A DNA stretch of 64,000 nt from Pseudorasbora parva (Eukaryota > Chordata > Actinopteri > Cypriniformes > Gobionidae), in contig NW_027125104.1 in NCBI RefSeq assembly GCF_024679245.1, positions 620,001 to 684,000 of the forward strand. Direction: 5' to 3'. Below the pieces are notes generated by a model. It did not search any database and was not told where the DNA came from. It saw only the letters and a program-made list of their open reading frames with translations. The position numbers were made by a program, and so were the translations under genes. Every line of letters starts with the position of its first letter. Within the stretch, counting starts at the first letter, position 1. Positions 29,478 through 42,469 of this stretch are shown here, one piece after another.

Positions 29478-30510
29478 TACACACTGGTTAAAAGCAGATA
29501 GCGTGGAGGGAAAAAGCGTGCGGTTCTTGACGCTTGTGGCGCCGCCCACTGCCCCAAAGGGTGAAGTTGCACCAGTTTTGTTATGTTTCTGTCTCTTTCT
29601 GCTGTGTCAGCCAGTGACCCGGAGAGTTCAGAGAACTGAACTGCGTCTGTTTTCATCGAGGTTGTCGAAACCTGCGACCGGTTTGCCGAATGTGGTTTTT
29701 CCCACAAACTTTGATATTCAACGGACGAGTTGATTGACAGCAGTGGTCCCAAAGGCAAAGTTGTTCGGATGGAGGTTTTCTGTCGTATGGTACGACTGTC
29801 TCGTGCGCGTGCTGTGAAAAAGCACGCGACATACGTTCGCCTATAGCCGCTCTCATGTTGTTGCTTTTTCATTTTAAAGCGCCACTAGGTGGCCATTCAC
29901 CGCGTCCTTTCTCGCCTGACCCCAGACTGAGCCCGTGCACGGGTGTACCGGCTTGGGTGAAATTGTCTCGTTCCGTCCAAGAGCTATAGCCGTTCTAGCA
30001 GACCCCGCCTCGCCCAGCCCGTAGGTTTCGGCCTGCCGCCGCCAAGCTGAATCGAAATTCCCACTTTTTTTCCGATCTGGACGGACAGTCAGACTCCAGA
30101 GAATCTTTCTGCACTGGTTTGGGCCAGATCGGGCAAAAGACCTAGGACTAGTGTGCAAAAGTAGGTTTTTCACAAAATCCCAAATACCCGAAAATTTCGC
30201 CAGCGCAACCTTCGAATCCGAGGCATGCGTCTCGCTCGGCTCGAGCCAAGGATTCCGATGATATAAGACACTTGGTTCTGCGGCGTGCGGTTTGGGAGCT
30301 ACGAGCCATTTCGTACTTTCGGTGGCTGTAGCGCCACCGCCGGGCCCATCGGGGGGCCAGCCTTGGTGATGTTGTAGAGCGAGTGGCTAGTACCATCCCT
30401 CAAAGTTTCAGGTCTCTACGACGTACGGCCTTTGCCAACCCTCCCCCCCCTCACCGCTTCCCAGATGGGCGTCGCCTTTGCCGGCTCCCCTGCCGCTGCG
30501 TCATTGTGTC

Positions 30511-30701
30511 ATCGCTTCTCGGCCTTTTGGCTAAGATCAAGTGTAGTATCTGTTCTTATCAGTTTAATATCTGATACGTCCCCTATCCGGGGACTGCATA
30601 TTAAATTGATTTTTGGCACATGGAGCCGGAACCGGGGCTTGCTCCGTCCACTCCACGCATCGACCTGGTATTGCAGTGCCTCCAGGAACGGTGTGCTTCC
30701 C
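30511..30701 (+). ncRNA. RNU2: U2 spliceosomal snRNA (copy 9)
   Basis: Complete. The spacer about 35 bp downstream has the private AGAGGAACC change, which falls at the edge of the candidate 3' box. Confidence 0.97.
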
Positions 30702-31169
30702 CTTTTTGGGGACTGCGAATTGTTGTGACTAATAGAGGAACCAACAACACCACTGGAATTTTGTCAGAGAATACAGAAATACGCAGGAAGCGCATACAGA
30801 ATGACGATGAGGTGACCGTTGACGATGACCGTGCCACAGAGAAAGCAGCAAGCTGCGGTCATATGAGCATAGGGAAAAAAGAAGAACAAAAGCGTCGGTT
30901 GCCGGCCGGCTGACTCATCACCGTCACAGCACATTTTTTGATGTCCCTCTTATTTGAGAGTCTTTACCAACGAGCTGATGAGTCGAATCAGGGGTTTGTG
31001 TTGGATGGATTAGGGACACCTGATTCAAATCAAGGTCAGGCACGCACGCACGCAGCAGTCAAGCAATGGAAGGTGCCCCGTCCTTCCTTTTCTTGGGGGA
31101 GGGGAAGGTCACCGTGTTTGAGGATGGCGAAGGGGGATAGGGCGCCTCTGCCTGGAGGCCAGGCAACTC

Positions 31170-31333
31170 ATACTTACCTGGCAGGGGAGACACCATGATC
31201 AGGAAGGTGGTTCACCCAGGGCGAGGCTCGGCCATTGCACTCCGGTTGTGCTGACCCCTGCGAATTCCCCAAATGTGGGAATCTCGACTGCATAATTTAT
31301 GGTAGTGGGGGACTGCGTTCGCGCTCTCCCCTG
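31170..31333 (+). ncRNA. RNU1: U1 spliceosomal snRNA (copy 12)
   Basis: The gene is unchanged. The upstream spacer has two private changes: AGAGGAACC near 30737, and ACATTTTTTG instead of ACGTTTTTTG near 30933. Confidence 0.97.
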
Positions 31334-32366
31334 TACACACTGGTTAAAAGCAGATAGCGTGGAGGGAAAAAGCGTGCGGTTCTTGACGCTTGTGGCGCCG
31401 CCCACTGCCCCAAAGGGTGAAGTTGCACCAGTTTTGTTATGTTTCTGTCTCTTTCTGCTGTGTCAGCCAGTGACCCGGAGAGTTCAGAGAACTGAACTGC
31501 GTCTGTTTTCATCGAGGTTGTCGAAACCTGCGACCGGTTTGCCGAATGTGGTTTTTCCCACAAACTTTGATATTCAACGGACGAGTTGATTGACAGCAGT
31601 GGTCCCAAAGGCAAAGTTGTTCGGATGGAGGTTTTCTGTCGTATGGTACGACTGTCTCGTGCGCGTGCTGTGAAAAAGCACGCGACATACGTTCGCCTAT
31701 AGCCGCTCTCATGTTGTTGCTTTTTCATTTTAAAGCGCCACTAGGTGGCCATTCACCGCGTCCTTTCTCGCCTGACCCCAGACTGAGCCCGTGCACGGGT
31801 GTACCGGCTTGGGTGAAATTGTCTCGTTCCGTCCAAGAGCTATAGCCGTTCTAGCAGACCCCGCCTCGCCCAGCCCGTAGGTTTCGGCCTGCCGCCGCCA
31901 AGCTGAATCGAAATTCCCACTTTTTTTCCGATCTGGACGGACAGTCAGACTCCAGAGAATCTTTCTGCACTGGTTTGGGCCAGATCGGGCAAAAGACCTA
32001 GGACTAGTGTGCAAAAGTAGGTTTTTCACAAAATCCCAAATACCCGAAAATTTCGCCAGCGCAACCTTCGAATCCGAGGCATGCGTCTCGCTCGGCTCGA
32101 GCCAAGGATTCCGATGATATAAGACACTTGGTTCTGCGGCGTGCGGTTTGGGAGCTACGAGCCATTTCGTACTTTCGGTGGCTGTAGCGCCACCGCCGGG
32201 CCCATCGGGGGGCCAGCCTTGGTGATGTTGTAGAGCGAGTGGCTAGTACCATCCCTCAAAGTTTCAGGTCTCTACGACGTACGGCCTTTGCCAACCCTCC
32301 CCCCCCTCACCGCTTCCCAGATGGGCGTCGCCTTTGCCGGCTCCCCTGCCGCTGCGTCATTGTGTC

Positions 32367-32557
32367 ATCGCTTCTCGGCCTTTTGGCTAAGATCAAGTGT
32401 AGTATCTGTTCTTATCAGTTTAATATCTGATACGTCCCCTATCCGGGGACTGCATATTAAATTGATTTTTGGCACATGGAGCCGGAACCGGGGCTTGCTC
32501 CGTCCACTCCACGCATCGACCTGGTATTGCAGTGCCTCCAGGAACGGTGTGCTTCCC
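32367..32557 (+). ncRNA. RNU2: U2 spliceosomal snRNA (copy 10)
   Basis: Complete; standard PSE; no variant seen. Confidence 0.97.
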
Positions 32558-33025
32558 CTTTTTGGGGACTGCGAATTGTTGTGACTAATAGAAGAACCAA
32601 CAACACCACTGGAATTTTGTCAGAGAATACAGAAATACGCAGGAAGCGCATACAGAATGACGATGAGGTGACCGTTGACGATGACCGTGCCACAGAGAAA
32701 GCAGCAAGCTGCGGTCATATGAGCATAGGGAAAAAAGAAGAACAAAAGCGTCGGTTGCCGGCCGGCTGACTCATCACCGTCACAGCACGTTTTTTGATGT
32801 CCCTCTTATTTGAGAGTCTTTACCAACGAGCTGATGAGTCGAATCAGGGGTTTGTGTTGGATGGATTAGGGACACCTGATTCAAATCAAGGTCAGGCACG
32901 CACGCACGCAGCAGTCAAGCAATGGAAGGTGCCCCGTCCTTCCTTTTCTTGGGGGAGGGGAAGGTCACCGTGTTTGAGGATGGCGAAGGGGGATAGGGCG
33001 CCTCTGCCTGGAGGCCAGGCAACTC

Positions 33026-33189
33026 ATACTTACCTGGCAGGGGAGACACCATGATCAGGAAGGTGGTTCACCCAGGGCGAGGCTCGGCCATTGCACTCCG
33101 GTTGTGCTGACCCCTGCGAATTCCCCAAATGTGGGAATCTCGACTGCATAATTTATGGTAGTGGGGGACTGCGTTCGCGCTCTCCCCTG
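33026..33189 (+). ncRNA. RNU1: U1 spliceosomal snRNA (copy 13)
   Basis: The gene is unchanged. The downstream spacer has CCAATCTGG instead of CCGATCTGG near 33786, shared only with the next unit. Confidence 0.97.
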
Positions 33190-34222
33190 TACACACTGGT
33201 TAAAAGCAGATAGCGTGGAGGGAAAAAGCGTGCGGTTCTTGACGCTTGTGGCGCCGCCCACTGCCCCAAAGGGTGAAGTTGCACCAGTTTTGTTATGTTT
33301 CTGTCTCTTTCTGCTGTGTCAGCCAGTGACCCGGAGAGTTCAGAGAACTGAACTGCGTCTGTTTTCATCGAGGTTGTCGAAACCTGCGACCGGTTTGCCG
33401 AATGTGGTTTTTCCCACAAACTTTGATATTCAACGGACGAGTTGATTGACAGCAGTGGTCCCAAAGGCAAAGTTGTTCGGATGGAGGTTTTCTGTCGTAT
33501 GGTACGACTGTCTCGTGCGCGTGCTGTGAAAAAGCACGCGACATACGTTCGCCTATAGCCGCTCTCATGTTGTTGCTTTTTCATTTTAAAGCGCCACTAG
33601 GTGGCCATTCACCGCGTCCTTTCTCGCCTGACCCCAGACTGAGCCCGTGCACGGGTGTACCGGCTTGGGTGAAATTGTCTCGTTCCGTCCAAGAGCTATA
33701 GCCGTTCTAGCAGACCCCGCCTCGCCCAGCCCGTAGGTTTCGGCCTGCCGCCGCCAAGCTGAATCGAAATTCCCACTTTTTTTCCAATCTGGACGGACAG
33801 TCAGACTCCAGAGAATCTTTCTGCACTGGTTTGGGCCAGATCGGGCAAAAGACCTAGGACTAGTGTGCAAAAGTAGGTTTTTCACAAAATCCCAAATACC
33901 CGAAAATTTCGCCAGCGCAACCTTCGAATCCGAGGCATGCGTCTCGCTCGGCTCGAGCCAAGGATTCCGATGATATAAGACACTTGGTTCTGCGGCGTGC
34001 GGTTTGGGAGCTACGAGCCATTTCGTACTTTCTGTGGCTGTAGCGCCACCGCCGGGCCCATCGGGGGGCCAGCCTTGGTGATGTTGTAGAGCGAGTGGCT
34101 AGTACCATCCCTCAAAGTTTCAGGTCTCTACGACGTACGGCCTTTGCCAACCCTCCCCCCCCTCCCCGCTTCCCAGATGGGCGTCGCCTTTGCCGGCTCC
34201 CCTGCCGCTGCGTCATTGTGTC

Positions 34223-34413
34223 ATCGCTTCTCGGCCTTTTGGCTAAGATCAAGTGTAGTATCTGTTCTTATCAGTTTAATATCTGATACGTCCCCTATCC
34301 GGGGACTGCATATTAAATTGATTTTTGGCACATGGAGCCGGAACCGGGGCTTGCTCCGTCCACTCCACGCATCGACCTGGTATTGCAGTGCCTCCAGGAA
34401 CGGTGTGCTTCCC
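34223..34413 (+). ncRNA. RNU2: U2 spliceosomal snRNA (copy 11, PSE variant)
   Basis: The gene is complete. Its PSE core reads TCCCC instead of TCACC (C at 34165). About 190 bp upstream it also has TTTCTGTGG instead of TTTCGGTGG. Confidence 0.97.
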
Positions 34414-34881
34414 CTTTTTGGGGACTGCGAATTGTTGTGACTAATAGAAGAACCAACAACACCACTGGAATTTTGTCAGAGAATACAGAAATACGCAGGA
34501 AGCGCATACAGAATGACGATGAGGTGACCGTTGACGATGACCGTGCCACAGAGAAAGCAGCAAGCTGCGGTCATATGAGCATAGGGAAAAAAGAAGAACA
34601 AAAGCGTCGGTTGCCGGCCGGCTGACTCATCACCGTCACAGCACGTTTTTTGATGTCCCTCTTATTTGAGAGTCTTTACCAACGAGCTGATGAGTCGAAT
34701 CAGGGGTTTGTGTTGGATGGATTAGGGACACCTGATTCAAATCAAGGTCAGGCACGCACGCACGCAGCAGTCAAGCAATGGAAGGTGCCCCGTCCTTCCT
34801 TTTCTTGGGGGAGGGGAAGGTCACCGTGTTTGAGGATGGCGAAGGGGGATAGGGCGCCTCTGCCTGGAGGCCAGGCTACTC

Positions 34882-35045
34882 ATACTTACCTGGCAGGGGA
34901 GACACCATGATCAGGAAGGTGGTTCACCCAGGGCGAGGCTCGGCCATTGCACTCCGGTTGTGCTGACCCCTGCGAATTCCCCAAATGTGGGAATCTCGAC
35001 TGCATAATTTATGGTAGTGGGGGACTGCGTTCGCGCTCTCCCCTG
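34882..35045 (+). ncRNA. RNU1: U1 spliceosomal snRNA (copy 14)
   Basis: The gene is unchanged, but position -5 is T (34877) instead of A. Downstream it has C at 35359, the CCAATCTGG change, and CAAATCC near 35782. It mixes markers of two unit types. Confidence 0.97.
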
Positions 35046-36078
35046 TACACACTGGTTAAAAGCAGATAGCGTGGAGGGAAAAAGCGTGCGGTTCTTGACG
35101 CTTGTGGCGCCGCCCACTGCCCCAAAGGGTGAAGTTGCACCAGTTTTGTTATGTTTCTGTCTCTTTCTGCTGTGTCAGCCAGTGACCCGGAGAGTTCAGA
35201 GAACTGAACTGCGTCTGTTTTCATCGAGGTTGTCGAAACCTGCGACCGGTTTGCCGAATGTGGTTTTTCCCACAAACTTTGATATTCAACGGACGAGTTG
35301 ATTGACAGCAGTGGTCCCAAAGGCAAAGTTGTTCGGATGGAGGTTTTCTGTCGTATGGCACGACTGTCTCGTGCGCGTGCTGTGAAAAAGCACGCGACAT
35401 ACGTTCGCCTATAGCCGCTCTCATGTTGTTGCTTTTTCATTTTAAAGCGCCACTAGGTGGCCATTCACCGCGTCCTTTCTCGCCTGACCCCAGACTGAGC
35501 CCGTGCACGGGTGTACCGGCTTGGGTGAAATTGTCTCGTTCCGTCCAAGAGCTATAGCCGTTCTAGCAGACCCCGCCTCGCCCAGCCCGTAGGTTTCGGC
35601 CTGCCGCCGCCAAGCTGAATCGAAATTCCCACTTTTTTTCCAATCTGGACGGACAGTCAGACTCCAGAGAATCTTTCTGCACTGGTTTGGGCCAGATCGG
35701 GCAAAAGACCTAGGACTAGTGTGCAAAAGTAGGTTTTTCACAAAATCCCAAATACCCGAAAATTTCGCCAGCGCAACCTTCAAATCCGAGGCATGCGTCT
35801 CGCTCGGCTCGAGCCAAGGATTCCGATGATATAAGACACTTGGTTCTGCGGCGTGCGGTTTGGGAGCTACGAGCCATTTCGTACTTTCGGTGGCTGTAGC
35901 GCCACCGCCGGGCCCATCGGGGGGCCAGCCTTGGTGATGTTGTAGAGCGAGTGGCTAGTACCATCCCTCAAAGTTTCAGGTCTCTACGACGTACGGCCTT
36001 TGCCAACCCTCCCCCCCCTCACCGCTTCCCAGATGGGCGTCGCCTTTGCCGGCTCCCCTGCCGCTGCGTCATTGTGTC

Positions 36079-36269
36079 ATCGCTTCTCGGCCTTTTGGCT
36101 AAGATCAAGTGTAGTATCTGTTCTTATCAGTTTAATATCTGATACGTCCCCTATCCGGGGACTGCATATTAAATTGATTTTTGGCACATGGAGCCGGAAC
36201 CGGGGCTTGCTCCGTCCACTCCACGCATCGACCTGGTATTGCAGTGCCTCCAGGAACGGTGTGCTTCCC
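36079..36269 (+). ncRNA. RNU2: U2 spliceosomal snRNA (copy 12)
   Basis: Complete; standard PSE. The spacer upstream has the CAAATCC change at 35782. Confidence 0.97.
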
Positions 36270-36737
36270 CTTTTTGGGGACTGCGAATTGTTGTGACTAA
36301 TAGAAGAACCAACAACACCACTGGAATTTTGTCAGAGAATACAGAAATACGCAGGAAGCGCATACAGAATGACGATGAGGTGACCGTTGACGATGACCGT
36401 GCCACAGAGAAAGCAGCAAGCTGCGGTCATATGAGCATAGGGAAAAAAGAAGAACAAAAGCGTCGGTTGCCGGCCGGCTGACTCATCACCGTCACAGCAC
36501 GTTTTTTGATGTCCCTCTTATTTGAGAGTCTTTACCAACGAGCTGATGAGTCGAATCAGGGGTTTGTGTTGGATGGATTAGGGACACCTGATTCAAATCA
36601 AGGTCAGGCACGCACGCACGCAGCAGTCAAGCAATGGAAGGTGCCCCGTCCTTCCTTTTCTTGGGGGAGGGGAAGGTCACCGTGTTTGAGGATGGCGAAG
36701 GGGGATAGGGCGCCTCTGCCTGGAGGCCAGGCAACTC

Positions 36738-36901
36738 ATACTTACCTGGCAGGGGAGACACCATGATCAGGAAGGTGGTTCACCCAGGGCGAGGCTCGGC
36801 CATTGCACTCCGGTTGTGCTGACCCCTGCGAATTCCCCAAATGTGGGAATCTCGACTGCATAATTTATGGTAGTGGGGGACTGCGTTCGCGCTCTCCCCT
36901 G
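36738..36901 (+). ncRNA. RNU1: U1 spliceosomal snRNA (copy 15)
   Basis: The gene is unchanged. The next U2 downstream (37935) carries the PSE-core variant. Confidence 0.97.
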
Positions 36902-37934
36902 TACACACTGGTTAAAAGCAGATAGCGTGGAGGGAAAAAGCGTGCGGTTCTTGACGCTTGTGGCGCCGCCCACTGCCCCAAAGGGTGAAGTTGCACCAGT
37001 TTTGTTATGTTTCTGTCTCTTTCTGCTGTGTCAGCCAGTGACCCGGAGAGTTCAGAGAACTGAACTGCGTCTGTTTTCATCGAGGTTGTCGAAACCTGCG
37101 ACCGGTTTGCCGAATGTGGTTTTTCCCACAAACTTTGATATTCAACGGACGAGTTGATTGACAGCAGTGGTCCCAAAGGCAAAGTTGTTCGGATGGAGGT
37201 TTTCTGTCGTATGGTACGACTGTCTCGTGCGCGTGCTGTGAAAAAGCACGCGACATACGTTCGCCTATAGCCGCTCTCATGTTGTTGCTTTTTCATTTTA
37301 AAGCGCCACTAGGTGGCCATTCACCGCGTCCTTTCTCGCCTGACCCCAGACTGAGCCCGTGCACGGGTGTACCGGCTTGGGTGAAATTGTCTCGTTCCGT
37401 CCAAGAGCTATAGCCGTTCTAGCAGACCCCGCCTCGCCCAGCCCGTAGGTTTCGGCCTGCCGCCGCCAAGCTGAATCGAAATTCCCACTTTTTTTCCGAT
37501 CTGGACGGACAGTCAGACTCCAGAGAATCTTTCTGCACTGGTTTGGGCCAGATCGGGCAAAAGACCTAGGACTAGTGTGCAAAAGTAGGTTTTTCACAAA
37601 ATCCCAAATACCCGAAAATTTCGCCAGCGCAACCTTCGAATCCGAGGCATGCGTCTCGCTCGGCTCGAGCCAAGGATTCCGATGATATAAGACACTTGGT
37701 TCTGCGGCGTGCGGTTTGGGAGCTACGAGCCATTTCGTACTTTCGGTGGCTGTAGCGCCACCGCCGGGCCCATCGGGGGGCCAGCCTTGGTGATGTTGTA
37801 GAGCGAGTGGCTAGTACCATCCCTCAAAGTTTCAGGTCTCTACGACGTACGGCCTTTGCCAACCCTCCCCCCCCTCACAGCTTCCCAGATGGGCGTCGCC
37901 TTTGCCGGCTCCCCTGCCGCTGCGTCATTGTGTC

Positions 37935-38125
37935 ATCGCTTCTCGGCCTTTTGGCTAAGATCAAGTGTAGTATCTGTTCTTATCAGTTTAATATCTGATA
38001 CGTCCCCTATCCGGGGACTGCATATTAAATTGATTTTTGGCACATGGAGCCGGAACCGGGGCTTGCTCCGTCCACTCCACGCATCGACCTGGTATTGCAG
38101 TGCCTCCAGGAACGGTGTGCTTCCC
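37935..38125 (+). ncRNA. RNU2: U2 spliceosomal snRNA (copy 13, PSE variant)
   Basis: The gene is complete. The PSE core reads TCACA instead of TCACC (A at 37879), the same change as in alternate copies at the right end of the window. Confidence 0.97.
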
Positions 38126-38593
38126 CTTTTTGGGGACTGCGAATTGTTGTGACTAATAGAAGAACCAACAACACCACTGGAATTTTGTCAGAGAATACAG
38201 AAATACGCAGGAAGCGCATACAGAATGACGATGAGGTGACCGTTGACGATGACCGTGCCACAGAGAAAGCAGCAAGCTGCGGTCATATGAGCATAGGGAA
38301 AAAAGAAGAACAAAAGCGTCGGTTGCCGGCCGGCTGACTCATCACCGTCACAGCACGTTTTTTGATGTCCCTCTTATTTGAGAGTCTTTACCAACGAGCT
38401 GATGAGTCGAATCAGGGGTTTGTGTTGGATGGATTAGGGACACCTGATTCAAATCAAGGTCAGGCACGCACGCACGCAGCAGTCAAGCAATGGAAGGTGC
38501 CCCGTCCTTCCTTTTCTTGGGGGAGGGGAAGGTCACCGTGTTTGAGGATGGCGAAGGGGGATAGGGCGCCTCTGCCTGGAGGCCAGGCAACTC

Positions 38594-38757
38594 ATACTTA
38601 CCTGGCAGGGGAGACACCATGATCAGGAAGGTGGTTCACCCAGGGCGAGGCTCGGCCATTGCACTCCGGTTGTGCTGACCCCTGCGAATTCCCCAAATGT
38701 GGGAATCTCGACTGCATAATTTATGGTAGTGGGGGACTGCGTTCGCGCTCTCCCCTG
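38594..38757 (+). ncRNA. RNU1: U1 spliceosomal snRNA (copy 16)
   Basis: No difference seen from copy 1; A at 38414. Confidence 0.97.
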
Positions 38758-39790
38758 TACACACTGGTTAAAAGCAGATAGCGTGGAGGGAAAAAGCGTG
38801 CGGTTCTTGACGCTTGTGGCGCCGCCCACTGCCCCAAAGGGTGAAGTTGCACCAGTTTTGTTATGTTTCTGTCTCTTTCTGCTGTGTCAGCCAGTGACCC
38901 GGAGAGTTCAGAGAACTGAACTGCGTCTGTTTTCATCGAGGTTGTCGAAACCTGCGACCGGTTTGCCGAATGTGGTTTTTCCCACAAACTTTGATATTCA
39001 ACGGACGAGTTGATTGACAGCAGTGGTCCCAAAGGCAAAGTTGTTCGGATGGAGGTTTTCTGTCGTATGGTACGACTGTCTCGTGCGCGTGCTGTGAAAA
39101 AGCACGCGACATACGTTCGCCTATAGCCGCTCTCATGTTGTTGCTTTTTCATTTTAAAGCGCCACTAGGTGGCCATTCACCGCGTCCTTTCTCGCCTGAC
39201 CCCAGACTGAGCCCGTGCACGGGTGTACCGGCTTGGGTGAAATTGTCTCGTTCCGTCCAAGAGCTATAGCCGTTCTAGCAGACCCCGCCTCGCCCAGCCC
39301 GTAGGTTTCGGCCTGCCGCCGCCAAGCTGAATCGAAATTCCCACTTTTTTTCCGATCTGGACGGACAGTCAGACTCCAGAGAATCTTTCTGCACTGGTTT
39401 GGGCCAGATCGGGCAAAAGACCTAGGACTAGTGTGCAAAAGTAGGTTTTTCACAAAATCCCAAATACCCGAAAATTTCGCCAGCGCAACCTTCGAATCCG
39501 AGGCATGCGTCTCGCTCGGCTCGAGCCAAGGATTCCGATGATATAAGACACTTGGTTCTGCGGCGTGCGGTTTGGGAGCTACGAGCCATTTCGTACTTTC
39601 GGTGGCTGTAGCGCCACCGCCGGGCCCATCGGGGGGCCAGCCTTGGTGATGTTGTAGAGCGAGTGGCTAGTACCATCCCTCAAAGTTTCAGGTCTCTACG
39701 ACGTACGGCCTTTGCCAACCCTCCCCCCCCTCACCGCTTCCCAGATGGGCGTCGCCTTTGCCGGCTCCCCTGCCGCTGCGTCATTGTGTC

Positions 39791-39981
39791 ATCGCTTCTC
39801 GGCCTTTTGGCTAAGATCAAGTGTAGTATCTGTTCTTATCAGTTTAATATCTGATACGTCCCCTATCCGGGGACTGCATATTAAATTGATTTTTGGCACA
39901 TGGAGCCGGAACCGGGGCTTGCTCCGTCCACTCCACGCATCGACCTGGTATTGCAGTGCCTCCAGGAACGGTGTGCTTCCC
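39791..39981 (+). ncRNA. RNU2: U2 spliceosomal snRNA (copy 14)
   Basis: Complete; standard PSE; no variant seen. Confidence 0.97.
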
Positions 39982-40449
39982 CTTTTTGGGGACTGCGAAT
40001 TGTTGTGACTAATAGAAGAACCAACAACACCACTGGAATTTTGTCAGAGAATACAGAAATACGCAGGAAGCGCATACAGAATGACGATGAGGTGACCGTT
40101 GACGATGACCGTGCCACAGAGAAAGCAGCAAGCTGCGGTCATATGAGCATAGGGAAAAAAGAAGAACAAAAGCGTCGGTTGCCGGCCGGCTGACTCATCA
40201 CCGTCACAGCACGTTTTTTGATGTCCCTCTTATTTGAGAGTCTTTACCAACGAGCTGATGAGTCGAATCGGGGGTTTGTGTTGGATGGATTAGGGACACC
40301 TGATTCAAATCAAGGTCAGGCACGCACGCACGCAGCAGTCAAGCAATGGAAGGTGCCCCGTCCTTCCTTTTCTTGGGGGAGGGGAAGGTCACCGTGTTTG
40401 AGGATGGCGAAGGGGGATAGGGCGCCTCTGCCTGGAGGCCAGGCAACTC

Positions 40450-40613
40450 ATACTTACCTGGCAGGGGAGACACCATGATCAGGAAGGTGGTTCACCCAGG
40501 GCGAGGCTCGGCCATTGCACTCCGGTTGTGCTGACCCCTGCGAATTCCCCAAATGTGGGAATCTCGACTGCATAATTTATGGTAGTGGGGGACTGCGTTC
40601 GCGCTCTCCCCTG
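40450..40613 (+). ncRNA. RNU1: U1 spliceosomal snRNA (copy 17)
   Basis: The gene is unchanged. First of four consecutive units with G at -180 (40270). Confidence 0.97.
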
Positions 40614-41646
40614 TACACACTGGTTAAAAGCAGATAGCGTGGAGGGAAAAAGCGTGCGGTTCTTGACGCTTGTGGCGCCGCCCACTGCCCCAAAGGGTGA
40701 AGTTGCACCAGTTTTGTTATGTTTCTGTCTCTTTCTGCTGTGTCAGCCAGTGACCCGGAGAGTTCAGAGAACTGAACTGCGTCTGTTTTCATCGAGGTTG
40801 TCGAAACCTGCGACCGGTTTGCCGAATGTGGTTTTTCCCACAAACTTTGATATTCAACGGACGAGTTGATTGACAGCAGTGGTCCCAAAGGCAAAGTTGT
40901 TCGGATGGAGGTTTTCTGTCGTATGGTACGACTGTCTCGTGCGCGTGCTGTGAAAAAGCACGCGACATACGTTCGCCTATAGCCGCTCTCATGTTGTTGC
41001 TTTTTCATTTTAAAGCGCCACTAGGTGGCCATTCACCGCGTCCTTTCTCGCCTGACCCCAGACTGAGCCCGTGCACGGGTGTACCGGCTTGGGTGAAATT
41101 GTCTCGTTCCGTCCAAGAGCTATAGCCGTTCTAGCAGACCCCGCCTCGCCCAGCCCGTAGGTTTCGGCCTGCCGCCGCCAAGCTGAATCGAAATTCCCAC
41201 TTTTTTTCCGATCTGGACGGACAGTCAGACTCCAGAGAATCTTTCTGCACTGGTTTGGGCCAGATCGGGCAAAAGACCTAGGACTAGTGTGCAAAAGTAG
41301 GTTTTTCACAAAATCCCAAATACCCGAAAATTTCGCCAGCGCAACCTTCGAATCCGAGGCATGCGTCTCGCTCGGCTCGAGCCAAGGATTCCGATGATAT
41401 AAGACACTTGGTTCTGCGGCGTGCGGTTTGGGAGCTACGAGCCATTTCGTACTTTCGGTGGCTGTAGCGCCACCGCCGGGCCCATCGGGGGGCCAGCCTT
41501 GGTGATGTTGTAGAGCGAGTGGCTAGTACCATCCCTCAAAGTTTCAGGTCTCTACGACGTACGGCCTTTGCCAACCCTCCCCCCCCTCACCGCTTCCCAG
41601 ATGGGCGTCGCCTTTGCCGGCTCCCCTGCCGCTGCGTCATTGTGTC

Positions 41647-41837
41647 ATCGCTTCTCGGCCTTTTGGCTAAGATCAAGTGTAGTATCTGTTCTTATCAGTT
41701 TAATATCTGATACGTCCCCTATCCGGGGACTGCATATTAAATTGATTTTTGGCACATGGAGCCGGAACCGGGGCTTGCTCCGTCCACTCCACGCATCGAC
41801 CTGGTATTGCAGTGCCTCCAGGAACGGTGTGCTTCCC
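41647..41837 (+). ncRNA. RNU2: U2 spliceosomal snRNA (copy 15)
   Basis: Complete; standard PSE; no variant seen. Confidence 0.97.
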
Positions 41838-42305
41838 CTTTTTGGGGACTGCGAATTGTTGTGACTAATAGAAGAACCAACAACACCACTGGAATTTTGT
41901 CAGAGAATACAGAAATACGCAGGAAGCGCATACAGAATGACGATGAGGTGACCGTTGACGATGACCGTGCCACAGAGAAAGCAGCAAGCTGCGGTCATAT
42001 GAGCATAGGGAAAAAAGAAGAACAAAAGCGTCGGTTGCCGGCCGGCTGACTCATCACCGTCACAGCACGTTTTTTGATGTCCCTCTTATTTGAGAGTCTT
42101 TACCAACGAGCTGATGAGTCGAATCGGGGGTTTGTGTTGGATGGATTAGGGACACCTGATTCAAATCAAGGTCAGGCACGCACGCACGCAGCAGTCAAGC
42201 AATGGAAGGTGCCCCGTCCTTCCTTTTCTTGGGGGAGGGGAAGGTCACCGTGTTTGAGGATGGCGAAGGGGGATAGGGCGCCTCTGCCTGGAGGCCAGGC
42301 AACTC

Positions 42306-42469
42306 ATACTTACCTGGCAGGGGAGACACCATGATCAGGAAGGTGGTTCACCCAGGGCGAGGCTCGGCCATTGCACTCCGGTTGTGCTGACCCCTGCGAA
42401 TTCCCCAAATGTGGGAATCTCGACTGCATAATTTATGGTAGTGGGGGACTGCGTTCGCGCTCTCCCCTG
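42306..42469 (+). ncRNA. RNU1: U1 spliceosomal snRNA (copy 18)
   Basis: The gene is unchanged; G at 42126. Confidence 0.97.
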
